Origin: Arthrobacter mangrovi
GTDB lineage: Bacteria > Actinomycetota > Actinomycetes > Actinomycetales > Micrococcaceae
Assembly: GCF_026011795.1 (NCBI RefSeq)
Contig: NZ_BRVS01000026.1
Coordinates: 62,001 to 126,000, forward strand
DNA: 64,000 bases
Reading direction: 5' to 3'
Part shown: in pieces, positions 42,349-50,644 of the stretch
Position numbering within the stretch: the first letter of the stretch is position 1
Layout of the letters: each line of letters begins with the position of its first letter
Made by a program: the position numbers and the translations under genes
Notes under the pieces: generated by a model
What the model was told of the DNA's origin: nothing
Database searches by the model: none
The model's input: only the letters and a program-made list of their open reading frames with translations

Positions 42349-43200
42349 ATGCCGCCGCCCCGCACCCAGCGGCCACTCCACCAGCAGCTGGTCGTCACGC
42401 TGTACGGGTTGTATGCAGGGAAGGCAGGAGGGTCCTTCCGGGTCGCAGCGCTTGTCGCGATGCTCGCCGATTTGGGCGTGGATGAACAGTCAGCGCGATC
42501 CACGGTCTCCAGGCTGAAGGCCAAAGGTACTCTGCTCAGCCGGCGTGATGACGGCGTGGCACGCTACGTCCTGTCAGGCGATGTCTTGGACATATTCAAT
42601 GCCGACGACCAGCGCATTTTCGCCCCGGAGCGGTCCAGGCCTGAAGATCCATGGGCGTTGGTGGTTTTCTCGGTGCCGGAGGCAGAACGTAACCGGCGTT
42701 ATGAACTCCGGTCGGAGCTGACCAGCTTGGGCTTCGGATTCGTGGCCGCAGGTGTCGCGATCGCGCCAAGTATGGTGATGGACCAGGCCATGGAACGGCT
42801 CGCCGCGCGGGGGCTGGACCGATATACGGAGTATTTCTCGGGCGATTATCTGAAGGGCGGGGATATCAGGGCGCAGGTCCCGCGATGGTGGGACCTGGAG
42901 TTGCTCGACAGGCAGTACTCGGCCTTCATCGACAGCTACGAATCCCTGGCCCGACTTTGGCAGGAACGTGTCCAAGCGGGGAAATTGCCGTCCGGCGCTG
43001 ACCGGTTGGAAGCCTTCCAAACCTATGTGCCGATGCTGACCCTGTGGCGGAAGTTTCCCTACCGGGATCCGAACTTGCCTCTGGAATATCTGCCCGCGGG
43101 CTGGCAGGCGCCACGCGCGAAGCAGGCGTTCCTGACGCTGCACGGCATCCTTCGGGCGCCGGCGGAGGATCATGCAGATGAGCTGCTTCGGACGCGGTGA
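42349..43200 (+). CDS. PaaX-family transcriptional regulator 1
   Basis: A 283-residue regulator of the PaaX type. The N-terminal winged helix RPLHQQLVVTLYGLYAG...LGVDEQSARSTVSRLKAKGTLLSRR (about 8-65) is followed by the PaaX-like middle domain (EAERNRRYELRSELTSLGFGF) and the C-terminal block YVPMLTLWRKFPYRDPNLPLEYLPAGWQ. PaaX proteins repress aromatic catabolic genes and respond to aryl-CoA esters. GAGGAG precedes the ATG. It closely resembles the second copy at 50645, so the two form a paralogous pair around the catabolic island. Its 3' end overlaps the convergent hydrolase by 31 bases. Confidence 0.9.
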   Translation: MPPPRTQRPLHQQLVVTLYGLYAGKAGGSFRVAALVAMLADLGVDEQSARSTVSRLKAKGTLLSRRDDGVARYVLSGDVLDIFNADDQRIFAPERSRPEDPWALVVFSVPEAERNRRYELRSELTSLGFGFVAAGVAIAPSMVMDQAMERLAARGLDRYTEYFSGDYLKGGDIRAQVPRWWDLELLDRQYSAFIDSYESLARLWQERVQAGKLPSGADRLEAFQTYVPMLTLWRKFPYRDPNLPLEYLPAGWQAPRAKQAFLTLHGILRAPAEDHADELLRTR

Positions 43201-43943
43201 ACCTGGGCCGGTACCTTGTCCATCCATCCGCGCACGAATGGCCATGTAGGCGAGGCCGGATCGATTGCGTCCAAGTGGTCCAGGCCATAGGGAGAGACGA
43301 AGTCGATGCGGTCGCCTGCCATCCGGGCCCGGGCAATGAAGTCCAATGAGTGCTCAACCGGCACCCGCTGGTCCACGGCGCCATGGACCACCAACGCCGG
43401 CGTACCCAGCGGCAGCTGCCTGACAGGGGAAGCGCCTGCATAGATCCCAGGGGCCTGCTCCGGCGATGCGCCGAAGAATTCCGCGGCAGCGTTCTCGCCG
43501 AGGCCTTCCCTGTGCGTGCGCGCGGCGTCGGTGACAGGAGCGAGGGCCACGACGGCATCCAGTTGGTCTGCGGCCAGCAAGGCCAGCTGCCCGCCTACCG
43601 AATGCCCGACGCCGACCAGCGGGCCGGGTGCGGCTCGGCGCCAGGCAGAAGCAGCGATGGCGGAGACGGACGAGCGCACGTCCTGACCGGTCTCGGGCCA
43701 GCCGCCGCCGTTGCCTCCGCGCCGGTATTCGACGTTGGCTACTGCCCAGCCTTGCCGGACCAGATCCCGCGCCAGGGGAACCATGAGTGAAGCATCGAAC
43801 CTGGCACGCCAATAGCCGCCGTGCACCAAGACAACCACGCCCCGGGAAGATCCGGGTACGGCAGAATCCCAGCATTGAATAGTCTGCGGGGCATGAGGGC
43901 CGTAGCTGAGCGTCAGCACTGGCGTGGCAGGATCTGGTTCCAA
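43170..43943 (-). CDS. Alpha/beta hydrolase, kynurenine-formamidase-like
   Basis: A 257-residue serine hydrolase. HGGYW at 41-45 is the oxyanion motif typical of kynurenine formamidases and some amidases; the nucleophile elbow is GHSVGG at 113-118; Asp and His follow in DQRVPVEH and LDHLDAID. The start is TTG at 43943, supported by AAAGGA 7 bases upstream. It lies downstream of cupin 1 beyond a hairpin, on the same strand. In this island it could hydrolyse an N-formyl or other amide or ester linked to an aminobenzoate, which is inference. Confidence 0.82.
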   Translation of the reverse strand: MEPDPATPVLTLSYGPHAPQTIQCWDSAVPGSSRGVVVLVHGGYWRARFDASLMVPLARDLVRQGWAVANVEYRRGGNGGGWPETGQDVRSSVSAIAASAWRRAAPGPLVGVGHSVGGQLALLAADQLDAVVALAPVTDAARTHREGLGENAAAEFFGASPEQAPGIYAGASPVRQLPLGTPALVVHGAVDQRVPVEHSLDFIARARMAGDRIDFVSPYGLDHLDAIDPASPTWPFVRGWMDKVPAQVHRVRSSSSA

Positions 43944-43964
43944 GATGTTGTCCTTTGCTGTTGT

Positions 43965-43996
43965 CCGGTGCCCGACGTAGACGAGCCGGGCACCGG
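43965..43996 (-). terminator. Hairpin between cupin 1 and the hydrolase
   Basis: CCGGTGCCCG and CGGGCACCGG form a perfect 10-base-pair stem, 12-base loop, starting 13 bases after the cupin 1 stop on the minus strand. It may attenuate read-through into the hydrolase. Confidence 0.6.
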
Positions 43997-44009
43997 AGGC
44001 GGGTTTCTG

Positions 44010-44495
44010 TCAGGCTCCGGGGACAGCGCCCGGCGGGAGGAAATCCACGTCGTGCAATGCAGAACGCCGGACGACTTCCTCCGGATCGTCCAGATCATGC
44101 AGCTGGTCGAAGAGCTGGGAGAGCCGGCCGGCCGGACTGACCCAGAACAGCGACTTTCCCGGAGTTTCGCCCTTGTTGTAGTAGGCGTGGGGAAGGCCCT
44201 TGGGCATGCGCACAGTGTCACCAGGTCCAGCCGTCGTCCACTCGCCGTCGAGGTAGAGCGTATAGACGCCCTCCATCACGTATATGTGCTCGTCCTGCGT
44301 CGGATGGACATGCGGGGGAACTCCGGTGCCGGTCGGATCCAGGGACAGCCATGCGAAGCTGGAGGCGCTCTCGACCTTCGCCAAGTACGTGTGGCCGAGC
44401 ACGTTCCAGGTCTTGTTTCCCATGGCCTCGCTTGCGAGCGTAATGCCTTTCGGCAGATCGCCCAGCACAATTTCCGTTTCTTGCTGCATTTCCAT
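44010..44495 (-). CDS. Cupin-domain protein 1
   Basis: A 161-residue single cupin. Motif 1 is read in GVPPHVHPTQDEHIYVMEG (His, His, Glu ligands) and motif 2 in GPGDTVRMPKGLPHAYYN. It binds a divalent metal and resembles quercetinase-like or small dioxygenase cupins. The ATG at 44495 has GAAAGGA upstream. It is transcribed leftward from a promoter (TTGCGA-17-TATCGA) that shares its -35 palindrome with the divergent MBL-MFS operon, tying it to the island's regulation. Reaction unknown. Confidence 0.82.
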   Translation of the reverse strand: MEMQQETEIVLGDLPKGITLASEAMGNKTWNVLGHTYLAKVESASSFAWLSLDPTGTGVPPHVHPTQDEHIYVMEGVYTLYLDGEWTTAGPGDTVRMPKGLPHAYYNKGETPGKSLFWVSPAGRLSQLFDQLHDLDDPEEVVRRSALHDVDFLPPGAVPGA

Positions 44496-44545
44496 GACAG
44501 ATCCTTTCGTCGAGCATCGGTGCGGCCAGCATGGCAGAGGATCCA

Positions 44546-44591
44546 TCGATATGCAATGGCTATTGCGATCGCAAAAAGTACTACATATGAT
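44546..44591. promoter_or_regulatory. Divergent promoters sharing palindrome TTGCGATCGCAA
   Basis: The 12-base palindrome at 44563-44574 supplies a -35 TTGCGA on both strands. Rightward: TTGCGA, 17 bases, TATGAT (44586-44591), toward the MBL-MFS operon. Leftward: TTGCGA, 17 bases, TATCGA (44551-44546), toward cupin 1. A protein bound at the palindrome would block or alter both promoters. A CGATCG-centred palindrome occurs at the same geometry at 48287-48296. Confidence 0.7.
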
Positions 44592-44700
44592 GTGTGTCAC
44601 GTTCCTGCCGGCCCGGTCCGGCTCAGTGAATCTTGCAAACCGCCAGCTGCGCTGACAGCCGCGGTATCCGCCCACCCATCAAGGAAGACGAGGGGCACTT

Positions 44701-45756
44701 ATGAGCAATTCAGCACCAGGAATGTCCGTCCACACACTAGGCACCGGCGGCGGCCCGATCGTTTCCAGCAGCCGCGCCGGCACAAGCACCGTGGTTTGCG
44801 TCGACGGTGCGGCTTATGTCATCGACTGCGGCATGGGCAGCATCCGCAACTACCGGTCGAGCTGCGCATGGTCGGATCTCCGAGGAATTTTCCTCACCCA
44901 CCACCACTCAGACCACGTCTACGACCTCGGCTCGTTCCTGGTCACAGGCTGGCAAGTCCCCGGGGAGTCCTTCAGCCGCCCCATCCATGTGTTCGGGCCG
45001 GGCAGGCCGCAGCGGATTCCTGCGTTGGACCAAGAGCATGCCGCGCAGGTTGATGAACGGACAGCCGGAAGGACCATGGCGGGTACGGTTGAGGTGGTCG
45101 ACGCGCTGCTGGACCGGGTTTTTGCCTCGGATATTTGCATCCGCATGGCAGATGAAGGTCGTGAAGAGCCGCACAATTGGGTGGTAGCCCACGACATCGC
45201 GATCCCGGATTCAGTGCCAGCGGATCCCGTCGAAGCGCGCCACCCGGCAATGGACCCGTTCGAGATCTATAAGGACGAGCTGGTGACGATCACGGCGATC
45301 CTGGTAGACCACCGGCTCTGTTATCCAGCCTTTGCCTTCCGCGTGGATTCCGCCTACGGTTCGGTGGTGGTCTCCGGCGACACCGCTTACTCGGAGAACT
45401 GCATCCGCCTTGCCCGCGGGGCGGATCTGCTCCTGCACGAAGTCATGGACCTGGACGCCATCCTGGCTACCTTCCCTGATGGGCCCACCCGTGACGGCAT
45501 CGAGATCCACCTGAGGGAATCCCACACGTCTTTCGAGGAAGTGGGCAAGGTCGCCCAGGCGGCCGGTGCGGGAAGGCTGGTCCTGCACCATATTGTGCCG
45601 AATACCCCTGGTGCTGCAGACCTGCAGAAGATCAAGGCGGGGGCCGCGAAGGATTTTTCTGGCCCGGTGCAGGTTGCGGAAGACAATGACTGCTTCATCA
45701 TCGCATCGACGCCTTCGCTGTCCGCCCCGCGTGAGGAAGCGGAGGTCATGGCATGA
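44701..45756 (+). CDS. MBL-fold hydrolase of the catabolic island
   Basis: A 351-residue metallo-beta-lactamase-fold enzyme. The metal motif THHHSDH is near 66-72; the bridging Asp is in SVVVSGDTAYSENC and a final His in VLHHIVPN. It resembles the RNase Z/arylsulfatase-like branch and has an insertion in the middle (EEPHNWVVAHDIAIPDS). In catabolic clusters such enzymes open lactones or hydrolyse esters, thioesters or cyclic amides. It overlaps the MFS gene by 4 bases (ATGA) and is driven by the divergent promoter at 44563-44591. Confidence 0.83.
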   Translation: MSNSAPGMSVHTLGTGGGPIVSSSRAGTSTVVCVDGAAYVIDCGMGSIRNYRSSCAWSDLRGIFLTHHHSDHVYDLGSFLVTGWQVPGESFSRPIHVFGPGRPQRIPALDQEHAAQVDERTAGRTMAGTVEVVDALLDRVFASDICIRMADEGREEPHNWVVAHDIAIPDSVPADPVEARHPAMDPFEIYKDELVTITAILVDHRLCYPAFAFRVDSAYGSVVVSGDTAYSENCIRLARGADLLLHEVMDLDAILATFPDGPTRDGIEIHLRESHTSFEEVGKVAQAAGAGRLVLHHIVPNTPGAADLQKIKAGAAKDFSGPVQVAEDNDCFIIASTPSLSAPREEAEVMA

Positions 45757-47207
45757 CCACGCAGAGCCAAATCCCGGCACATACCCTGCGTGCCGCCGTC
45801 GTACACGGCCGGATGAACCGGCGCGCGTGGCTGGTGACCGGAGCCCTGGTGGTCTTCCAGATCATCAATTTCGCCGACAAAGCGGTCATTGGCCTCGTCG
45901 CAGATCCAGCGATGCGGGACCTGGGGCTGACGGCAGGCGAATTCGGTTTCATAGGAAGCGCCTTCTTCTTCCTCTTCGCGGTTTCTGCCGTTGCCGTCGG
46001 TTTCCTGGCCGGCAAGGTCCCCACCCGCTGGATCATCCTCACGATGGGCATCTCCTGGGCAGTCCTGCAGTTCCCGATGCTCTTCGGCGGGGGTGCCGCT
46101 GTCCTACTGGTCACCCGCATCCTGCTGGGAGCAGCGGAAGGGCCGGCGACGCCGATCAGCCTGCAGCACGTCCACGGCTGGTTCCCCGCCAAGGAGCGGG
46201 GCCTGCCGAGCAGCCTGGTCGCCATCGGCTCGACTCTGGGGCCAATTGTTGCTGCGCCGGTGCTGGCGTGGATTATCGCCAACCCTGCCCTTGGCTGGCG
46301 CTGGGCCTTCGGCTTCCTGGGCATTGTCGGCCTGCTGTGGTCCCTGTGCTGGCTGGTGGTCGGACGGGACGGGCCCTACAGCCACACCAGGAAGCAGGAG
46401 GAGGGTGCAGAGCCTGCGGCGGAAGAGACGAAGCCGGGGCCTCTCCCGGGCTCGGAGGCTCGTGCCGGCACGGGAAACAGCATCGCCGACAGAGCCGACT
46501 TGCTAAAGATTGTGCCCATCCGCAGAATCCTTGGCACGCGCATGTTCGTCGCTGCGGTGCTGGCCGGCGCAGGCTGCTTTTGGGCCCAGGGGTTCCTGAC
46601 CACCTGGTCGCCGAAATATTTGGCCTCGGTGGTGGCGCTTCCGCCGGAAATGATCGGGCTTTTCTCGACCTTCCCGTGGATCCTCGGGGCTCTGGCTCTA
46701 CTGGCCCTAGGATATGGATCCCGCTTCCTGATGCGTCGCGGGGTTACGGTCCGGTGGGCGCTCGGTGCGTTGTTCGGAGCCACCTTGCTGTGCTCCGGAA
46801 TCTGCTTCCTGCTGCTGCCCGGACTCGGCGGCACGCCCGCTGTCATCGTGGTCACCCTAGGTGCCGGTCTGGCAATGACCTACCCGCTGGCGCCTACCGC
46901 AGTGGCCTTCGCCGTCTGTTCCAAGCAGCGCGCAGCAGTCATGGCAACGCTGACGGGGTTGGCATCTTTGGGAGGGGTCATAGCTCCGGCAATGGTGGGA
47001 TCGCTCATGGACAGCGCCGGGTACGTGCCGGCGCCGAAGGGGGTGCGGGAAACCGCCGAGATGGCGGCCCTGCTCGCCGAGGGCATGAACTCGGCGTTCT
47101 GGATGATCGGCATCTACCTGATTGTCGTCGGAGTGGGCAGCGTCCTGCTGCTCAACCCCGACCGCACGGCCAGCAGGTTGCAGGAAAAGTTCGTCTACAA
47201 CGGCTGA
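45753..47207 (+). CDS. MFS transporter, anion:cation symporter type
   Basis: A 484-residue major facilitator with 12 helices. The N-terminal FQIINFADKAVIGLVADPAMRDLGLTAGEFGFIGSAFF and the GAAEGPATPISLQHVHGWFPAKERG block fit the ACS family, which imports organic anions such as phthalate, hexuronates and vanillate. It is coupled to the MBL gene, so it probably imports the substrate of that enzyme. It ends at a strong bidirectional terminator. Confidence 0.88.
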   Translation: MTTQSQIPAHTLRAAVVHGRMNRRAWLVTGALVVFQIINFADKAVIGLVADPAMRDLGLTAGEFGFIGSAFFFLFAVSAVAVGFLAGKVPTRWIILTMGISWAVLQFPMLFGGGAAVLLVTRILLGAAEGPATPISLQHVHGWFPAKERGLPSSLVAIGSTLGPIVAAPVLAWIIANPALGWRWAFGFLGIVGLLWSLCWLVVGRDGPYSHTRKQEEGAEPAAEETKPGPLPGSEARAGTGNSIADRADLLKIVPIRRILGTRMFVAAVLAGAGCFWAQGFLTTWSPKYLASVVALPPEMIGLFSTFPWILGALALLALGYGSRFLMRRGVTVRWALGALFGATLLCSGICFLLLPGLGGTPAVIVVTLGAGLAMTYPLAPTAVAFAVCSKQRAAVMATLTGLASLGGVIAPAMVGSLMDSAGYVPAPKGVRETAEMAALLAEGMNSAFWMIGIYLIVVGVGSVLLLNPDRTASRLQEKFVYNG

Positions 47208-47293
47208 TGGAACCTCCGCCGGGGGTGCGGCATCGGGGTTACGCAAGCTCCGATGCCGCCCCTTCCGGAGGAATACGGGGTTTCGCGGACAAC

Positions 47294-47328
47294 AGAAGGA
47301 CCGGCGTCGTTACGACGCCGGTCCTTCT
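47294..47328. terminator. Perfect bidirectional hairpin terminator
   Basis: AGAAGGACCGGCGTCG and its exact complement (16 base pairs) with a TTA loop, between the convergent MFS and cyclase genes. The outer AGAAGG/CCTTCT gives a T-rich exit on both strands. Confidence 0.9.
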
Positions 47329-47348
47329 GCGCTCTGGGTCAGACAGGC

Positions 47349-48164
47349 TCAGGAACTGCGCGGCACGAGGGCGAGCACCCTCGCGGGGCTGCCGGTTCCG
47401 CCAACAATCGGCAGCGGAGCCACGATCAGCATCGCCCCGCGCGGAGGCAGCTGGGCGAGGTTCTGCAGGGAGGTTAGGCCGTACTTGTCCGCACCGAGCA
47501 GGTAGTAATGCATGGGGAAGATCGGCTCCAGCGTCCCTGCCTTGCCGGCGTCGATTCCCACGGTCTCGACTCCGAAACCTGCAATGCCGGTCCGCGAGAG
47601 CCACTGGGCGCATGCGGCCGAGGCCCCGGGAGTGTGGGAGCCGGACTCGTCAGCGTTGAGGAACCTTTCGCGGTCCCGGGCGAAGGCGTCCCAACCGGTG
47701 CGGTACAACACCCAGCCGCCTTCGGGCAGGGGCCCATGCTGTTCTTCCCAGGCCTGGATGTGTTCGACCTCGAGCAGGAAGTCCGGGTCGGCGGCGGCTT
47801 CGGCCGTGAAATCGAGGACGACGGCGGGGCCGATGAGGCGGGGGAGCGGAATGTCCGCTACGTCGTGGCTGTGACGCCCGGTCACCCAGTGGATGGGGGC
47901 ATCGATGTGCGTGCCGATATGTTCGCCGGTGTGGATATTCTGGTGCTTCCAGAACGGACCCGGCTCGTCGTACTCGCTCACGGTCTCCAGGCTGAAATCG
48001 ATGAGGTTCGCGAACGGCTCCGGTAGCCGGAGTGTCGGGGTCTCATGGCTGAGGCGGTTAGTGAGGTCGACGATTTCGACGTCATGGCCCGCCAGAGCGT
48101 CGAGGAGACCGACCAGAGGGCCGCCGGTACGGTGGGATACGGTATTGGTGGTTTCGGAAGACAT
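47349..48164 (-). CDS. Cyclase-family (KynB/isatin-hydrolase-type) amidohydrolase
   Basis: A 271-residue metal-dependent hydrolase of the cyclase superfamily. The signature HIGTHIDAPIHW (about residues 84-95) is the HxGTHxDxPxH motif shared by bacterial arylformamidases (KynB) and isatin hydrolases. VDLTNRLSHETP near the start and the FGVETVGIDAG block are typical. Either activity would yield an anthranilate precursor (kynurenine or isatinate), matching the CoA ligase and monooxygenase downstream. It is divergent from the thioesterase-ThDP-PaaX operon across a palindromic promoter region. Confidence 0.85.
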   Translation of the reverse strand: MSSETTNTVSHRTGGPLVGLLDALAGHDVEIVDLTNRLSHETPTLRLPEPFANLIDFSLETVSEYDEPGPFWKHQNIHTGEHIGTHIDAPIHWVTGRHSHDVADIPLPRLIGPAVVLDFTAEAAADPDFLLEVEHIQAWEEQHGPLPEGGWVLYRTGWDAFARDRERFLNADESGSHTPGASAACAQWLSRTGIAGFGVETVGIDAGKAGTLEPIFPMHYYLLGADKYGLTSLQNLAQLPPRGAMLIVAPLPIVGGTGSPARVLALVPRSS

Positions 48165-48268
48165 TCATCCAGCTTTCGGATCGTGGGATGGCATGGCCCC
48201 GGTCACAGAGCGACGGCGGTCGTCCATGTCTATCACCGAAGTGCGGCCGTTTCCAGGTTCCCGCACGA

Positions 48269-48314
48269 CTTCTATTGCTCCGGCTAGACGATCGTCAATT
48301 TTTCGACATACGAT
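48269..48314. promoter_or_regulatory. Divergent promoter region with palindrome GACGATCGTC
   Basis: A 10-base palindrome at 48287-48296 is centred 17.5 bases before TACGAT (48309-48314), the likely -10 of the thioesterase operon; the same distance occurs at 44563-44591. Leftward, TGACGA and TAGAAG at 17 bases spacing could drive the cyclase gene. Confidence 0.6.
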
Positions 48315-48375
48315 GGTAGCCAGAACCCGGAAGGCTTCCCCGAACGGGGAGGATGCCCCCGGGAGAGGAGAAACC

Positions 48376-48825
48376 ATGGACGCGCAGGTGAATGAGCAGC
48401 AGGCGGAGTGCACCGGGGCCAGCATCGAGCGGACCGTCGAGTGGGCCGATACCGATGCTGCGGGGCACCAGCACAACTCAGCGATCATGCGCTGGGTCGA
48501 GGCGGCCGAGGCCGAGCTGTTCCGCAGGTTGGACTTGCCGGACTATTTTCCCTGCGCTCCTCGGGTCCAGCAGGTCATCAACTATCAGGCAAAACTGTGG
48601 TTCGGCCAGCGCGTCACGGCAACCCTGCATGTCCGGAACGTGGGCCGGACCTCGCTGACCTTCGCCTTCGAGGTGCATGGCCAGCCGCACGAAAAGTCGT
48701 CCGGCGGGCTCGCGGCGTACGGCACCTTCACTACGGCCTACGTCCCCGAGGGTGCCGACCGGGCAGCGCCCTGGCCGGAACACATCCGTGCCGCTCTCGC
48801 CCGCGGAACTTCCGTCCCGGCCTGA
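48376..48825 (+). CDS. 4HBT-type acyl-CoA thioesterase
   Basis: A 149-residue hot-dog thioesterase. EWADTDAAGHQHNSAIMRWVEAAEAELFRRL carries the catalytic Asp and the family's GHxxxxxxxR pattern. The ATG at 48376 follows GAGAGGAG. It is the first gene of an operon with the ThDP enzyme and PaaX copy 2. It probably releases CoA from an aryl- or acyl-CoA intermediate, or rescues CoA. It is a second thioesterase in the island, unrelated in sequence to the TesB-type one at 53500. Confidence 0.85.
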   Translation: MDAQVNEQQAECTGASIERTVEWADTDAAGHQHNSAIMRWVEAAEAELFRRLDLPDYFPCAPRVQQVINYQAKLWFGQRVTATLHVRNVGRTSLTFAFEVHGQPHEKSSGGLAAYGTFTTAYVPEGADRAAPWPEHIRAALARGTSVPA

Positions 48826-48896
48826 ACGGGCCACAGGTTCCACGTCGACAGACGATTCAGACTGTTTTCCAGACGCTTTCCCAGGAGGAGGCTTTC

Positions 48897-50642
48897 ATGA
48901 CTGCTACCAGCACCCAAGCCGCGCAGAGCGGCGCAGCCGCGACCGGAGCTGCCGAAGGGGCTCTGCACTCCCGCCCGGAGCCCCGCCCGGCCGCCAACGT
49001 TGCGGAACTCGTCGGTTACACCCTGGCGCAGCTCGGGGTTGGCCACGTCTTCGGCGTCGTCGGCAGCGGGAACTTCGTGGTGACTAACGCCTTGCGGCGG
49101 CACGGGGTGCCGTTCACCGCTGCCCGGCACGAGGGCGGTGCGGCGACCATGGCCGACGCGTACGGGCGGATGTCCGGCAAGGTCGGCGTCGTCTCCACCC
49201 ATCAGGGCTGCGGCCTGACGAACGCGGCCACTGGGATCGGGGAGGCGGCCAAGAGCCGCACGCCGATGATCGTACTGACGGCGGATACCGCTGCCTCCGC
49301 CATTCGGTCGAATTTCAAGATCGACCAGGACGGCCTGGCGCGCAGTATCGGGGCGGTAGCCGAGCGCATCCATTCGCCGCACAGCGCGGTGGCGGACACC
49401 GTGCGGGCCTACCGCACCGCCGTGAACGAGCGGCGGACCGTGGTGCTCTCACTGCCAACGGATATCCAGGCCGCGCCGGTCCCGGAAGGAACCTCGGCCG
49501 TCATTGGTCGCTTGGAGGCACCGCAGACGGTGCGGCCGAACGCCGACGCCGTAGCGCGGCTCGCGGGGTTGATTCGCGCAGCGCAGCGGCCAGTGTTCGT
49601 GGCCGGTCGCGGAGCCCGCGGAGCCGGCGAGGAAATAGCCGCGCTGGCCGAGGCGAGCGGCGCGCTGGTGGCGACCTCCGCCGTCGCACACGGACTGTTT
49701 AACGGCGACCCTTTCAACCTCGGCATATCCGGCGGCTTTTCCTCGCCCTTCACCGCCGCAACGATTGCGGACGCCGACTTGGTCGTCGGCTGGGGGTGCG
49801 CGCTGAACATGTGGACGATGCGGCATGGCTCCCTGATTAGCGCGGACGCGAAGGTAGTGCAGGTCGACGTCGAGGACGCCGCGCTCGGCGCCAACCGGCC
49901 GGTTGACCTCGGCGTGCTGGGCGACTGCGCCGAGACTGCGGCAGCCGTCCTGGAGGAGCTGCAGTCGGCAGTGCACCGGGCCTCGGGGCTGCGCACGCCG
50001 GAGACAGCGGCGCGCATTGTGGCTGAGTCCCGGTGGAATGACGTGGAAACCACGGACCTTTCGACCGGGGAAGCAATCGACCCGCGGGTCCTGAGCCGTG
50101 AGCTGGACAAAATCCTGCCGATGGGGCGGATCGTGTCGGTGGACTCCGGAAACTTCATGGGATATCCGAGCGCGTACCTGTCAGTGCCGGACGAGTATGG
50201 ATTCTGCTTCACGCAGGCTTTCCAGTCGATCGGGCTGGGCCTGTACACGGCGCTCGGCGCGGCGATAGCCCGGCCGGACCGCCTGCCCGTGCTCGGTGCA
50301 GGCGACGGTGGATTCCTGATGTCGATCTCGGAGCTGGAGACCGCGGTGCGGGAGCAGATCCCGCTGGTGGCAATTGTGTACAACGACTCCGCGTACGGCG
50401 CCGAAGTACACCACTTCGACGCCGACGAAGAGGACCTGCAGGTCGTGAAGTTCCCGCAGACGGACATCGCGTCGATCGCGCGGGGCTACGGCGCCGAAGC
50501 GGTCACCGTGCGCACCGAAGAGGATCTGGCCGCCGTGGCCGGCTGGGTTAGCGGGCCTCGGGAGAAGCCGCTGGTCATCGACGCGCGGATCGCATCCGAC
50601 GGCGGCGCCTGGTGGCTCGCCGAAGCTTTCAAGGGCCACTGA
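48897..50642 (+). CDS. Thiamine-diphosphate enzyme, acetolactate-synthase/benzoylformate-decarboxylase-like
   Basis: A 581-residue ThDP enzyme. The catalytic Glu lies in RHEGGAATMADAYGRMSG; the central FAD/ADP-like domain is present; the ThDP motif begins GDGGFLMSISELETA and continues to NDSAYG. A disordered Ala-rich N-terminus precedes the domain. The ATG at 48897 follows AGGAGGAG. In this setting a decarboxylase acting on a 2-oxo acid next to an aromatic ring is attractive, for instance isatinate formed from isatin, but acetolactate- or oxalyl-CoA-type reactions cannot be excluded. Confidence 0.82.
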   Translation: MTATSTQAAQSGAAATGAAEGALHSRPEPRPAANVAELVGYTLAQLGVGHVFGVVGSGNFVVTNALRRHGVPFTAARHEGGAATMADAYGRMSGKVGVVSTHQGCGLTNAATGIGEAAKSRTPMIVLTADTAASAIRSNFKIDQDGLARSIGAVAERIHSPHSAVADTVRAYRTAVNERRTVVLSLPTDIQAAPVPEGTSAVIGRLEAPQTVRPNADAVARLAGLIRAAQRPVFVAGRGARGAGEEIAALAEASGALVATSAVAHGLFNGDPFNLGISGGFSSPFTAATIADADLVVGWGCALNMWTMRHGSLISADAKVVQVDVEDAALGANRPVDLGVLGDCAETAAAVLEELQSAVHRASGLRTPETAARIVAESRWNDVETTDLSTGEAIDPRVLSRELDKILPMGRIVSVDSGNFMGYPSAYLSVPDEYGFCFTQAFQSIGLGLYTALGAAIARPDRLPVLGAGDGGFLMSISELETAVREQIPLVAIVYNDSAYGAEVHHFDADEEDLQVVKFPQTDIASIARGYGAEAVTVRTEEDLAAVAGWVSGPREKPLVIDARIASDGGAWWLAEAFKGH

Positions 50643-50644
50643 AA

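Noticed and set aside
45566-47659. 697-residue open frame on the plus strand
   Set aside because: A different frame of the MBL and MFS genes, dominated by Arg/Gly/Pro; the sense frames have real motifs.
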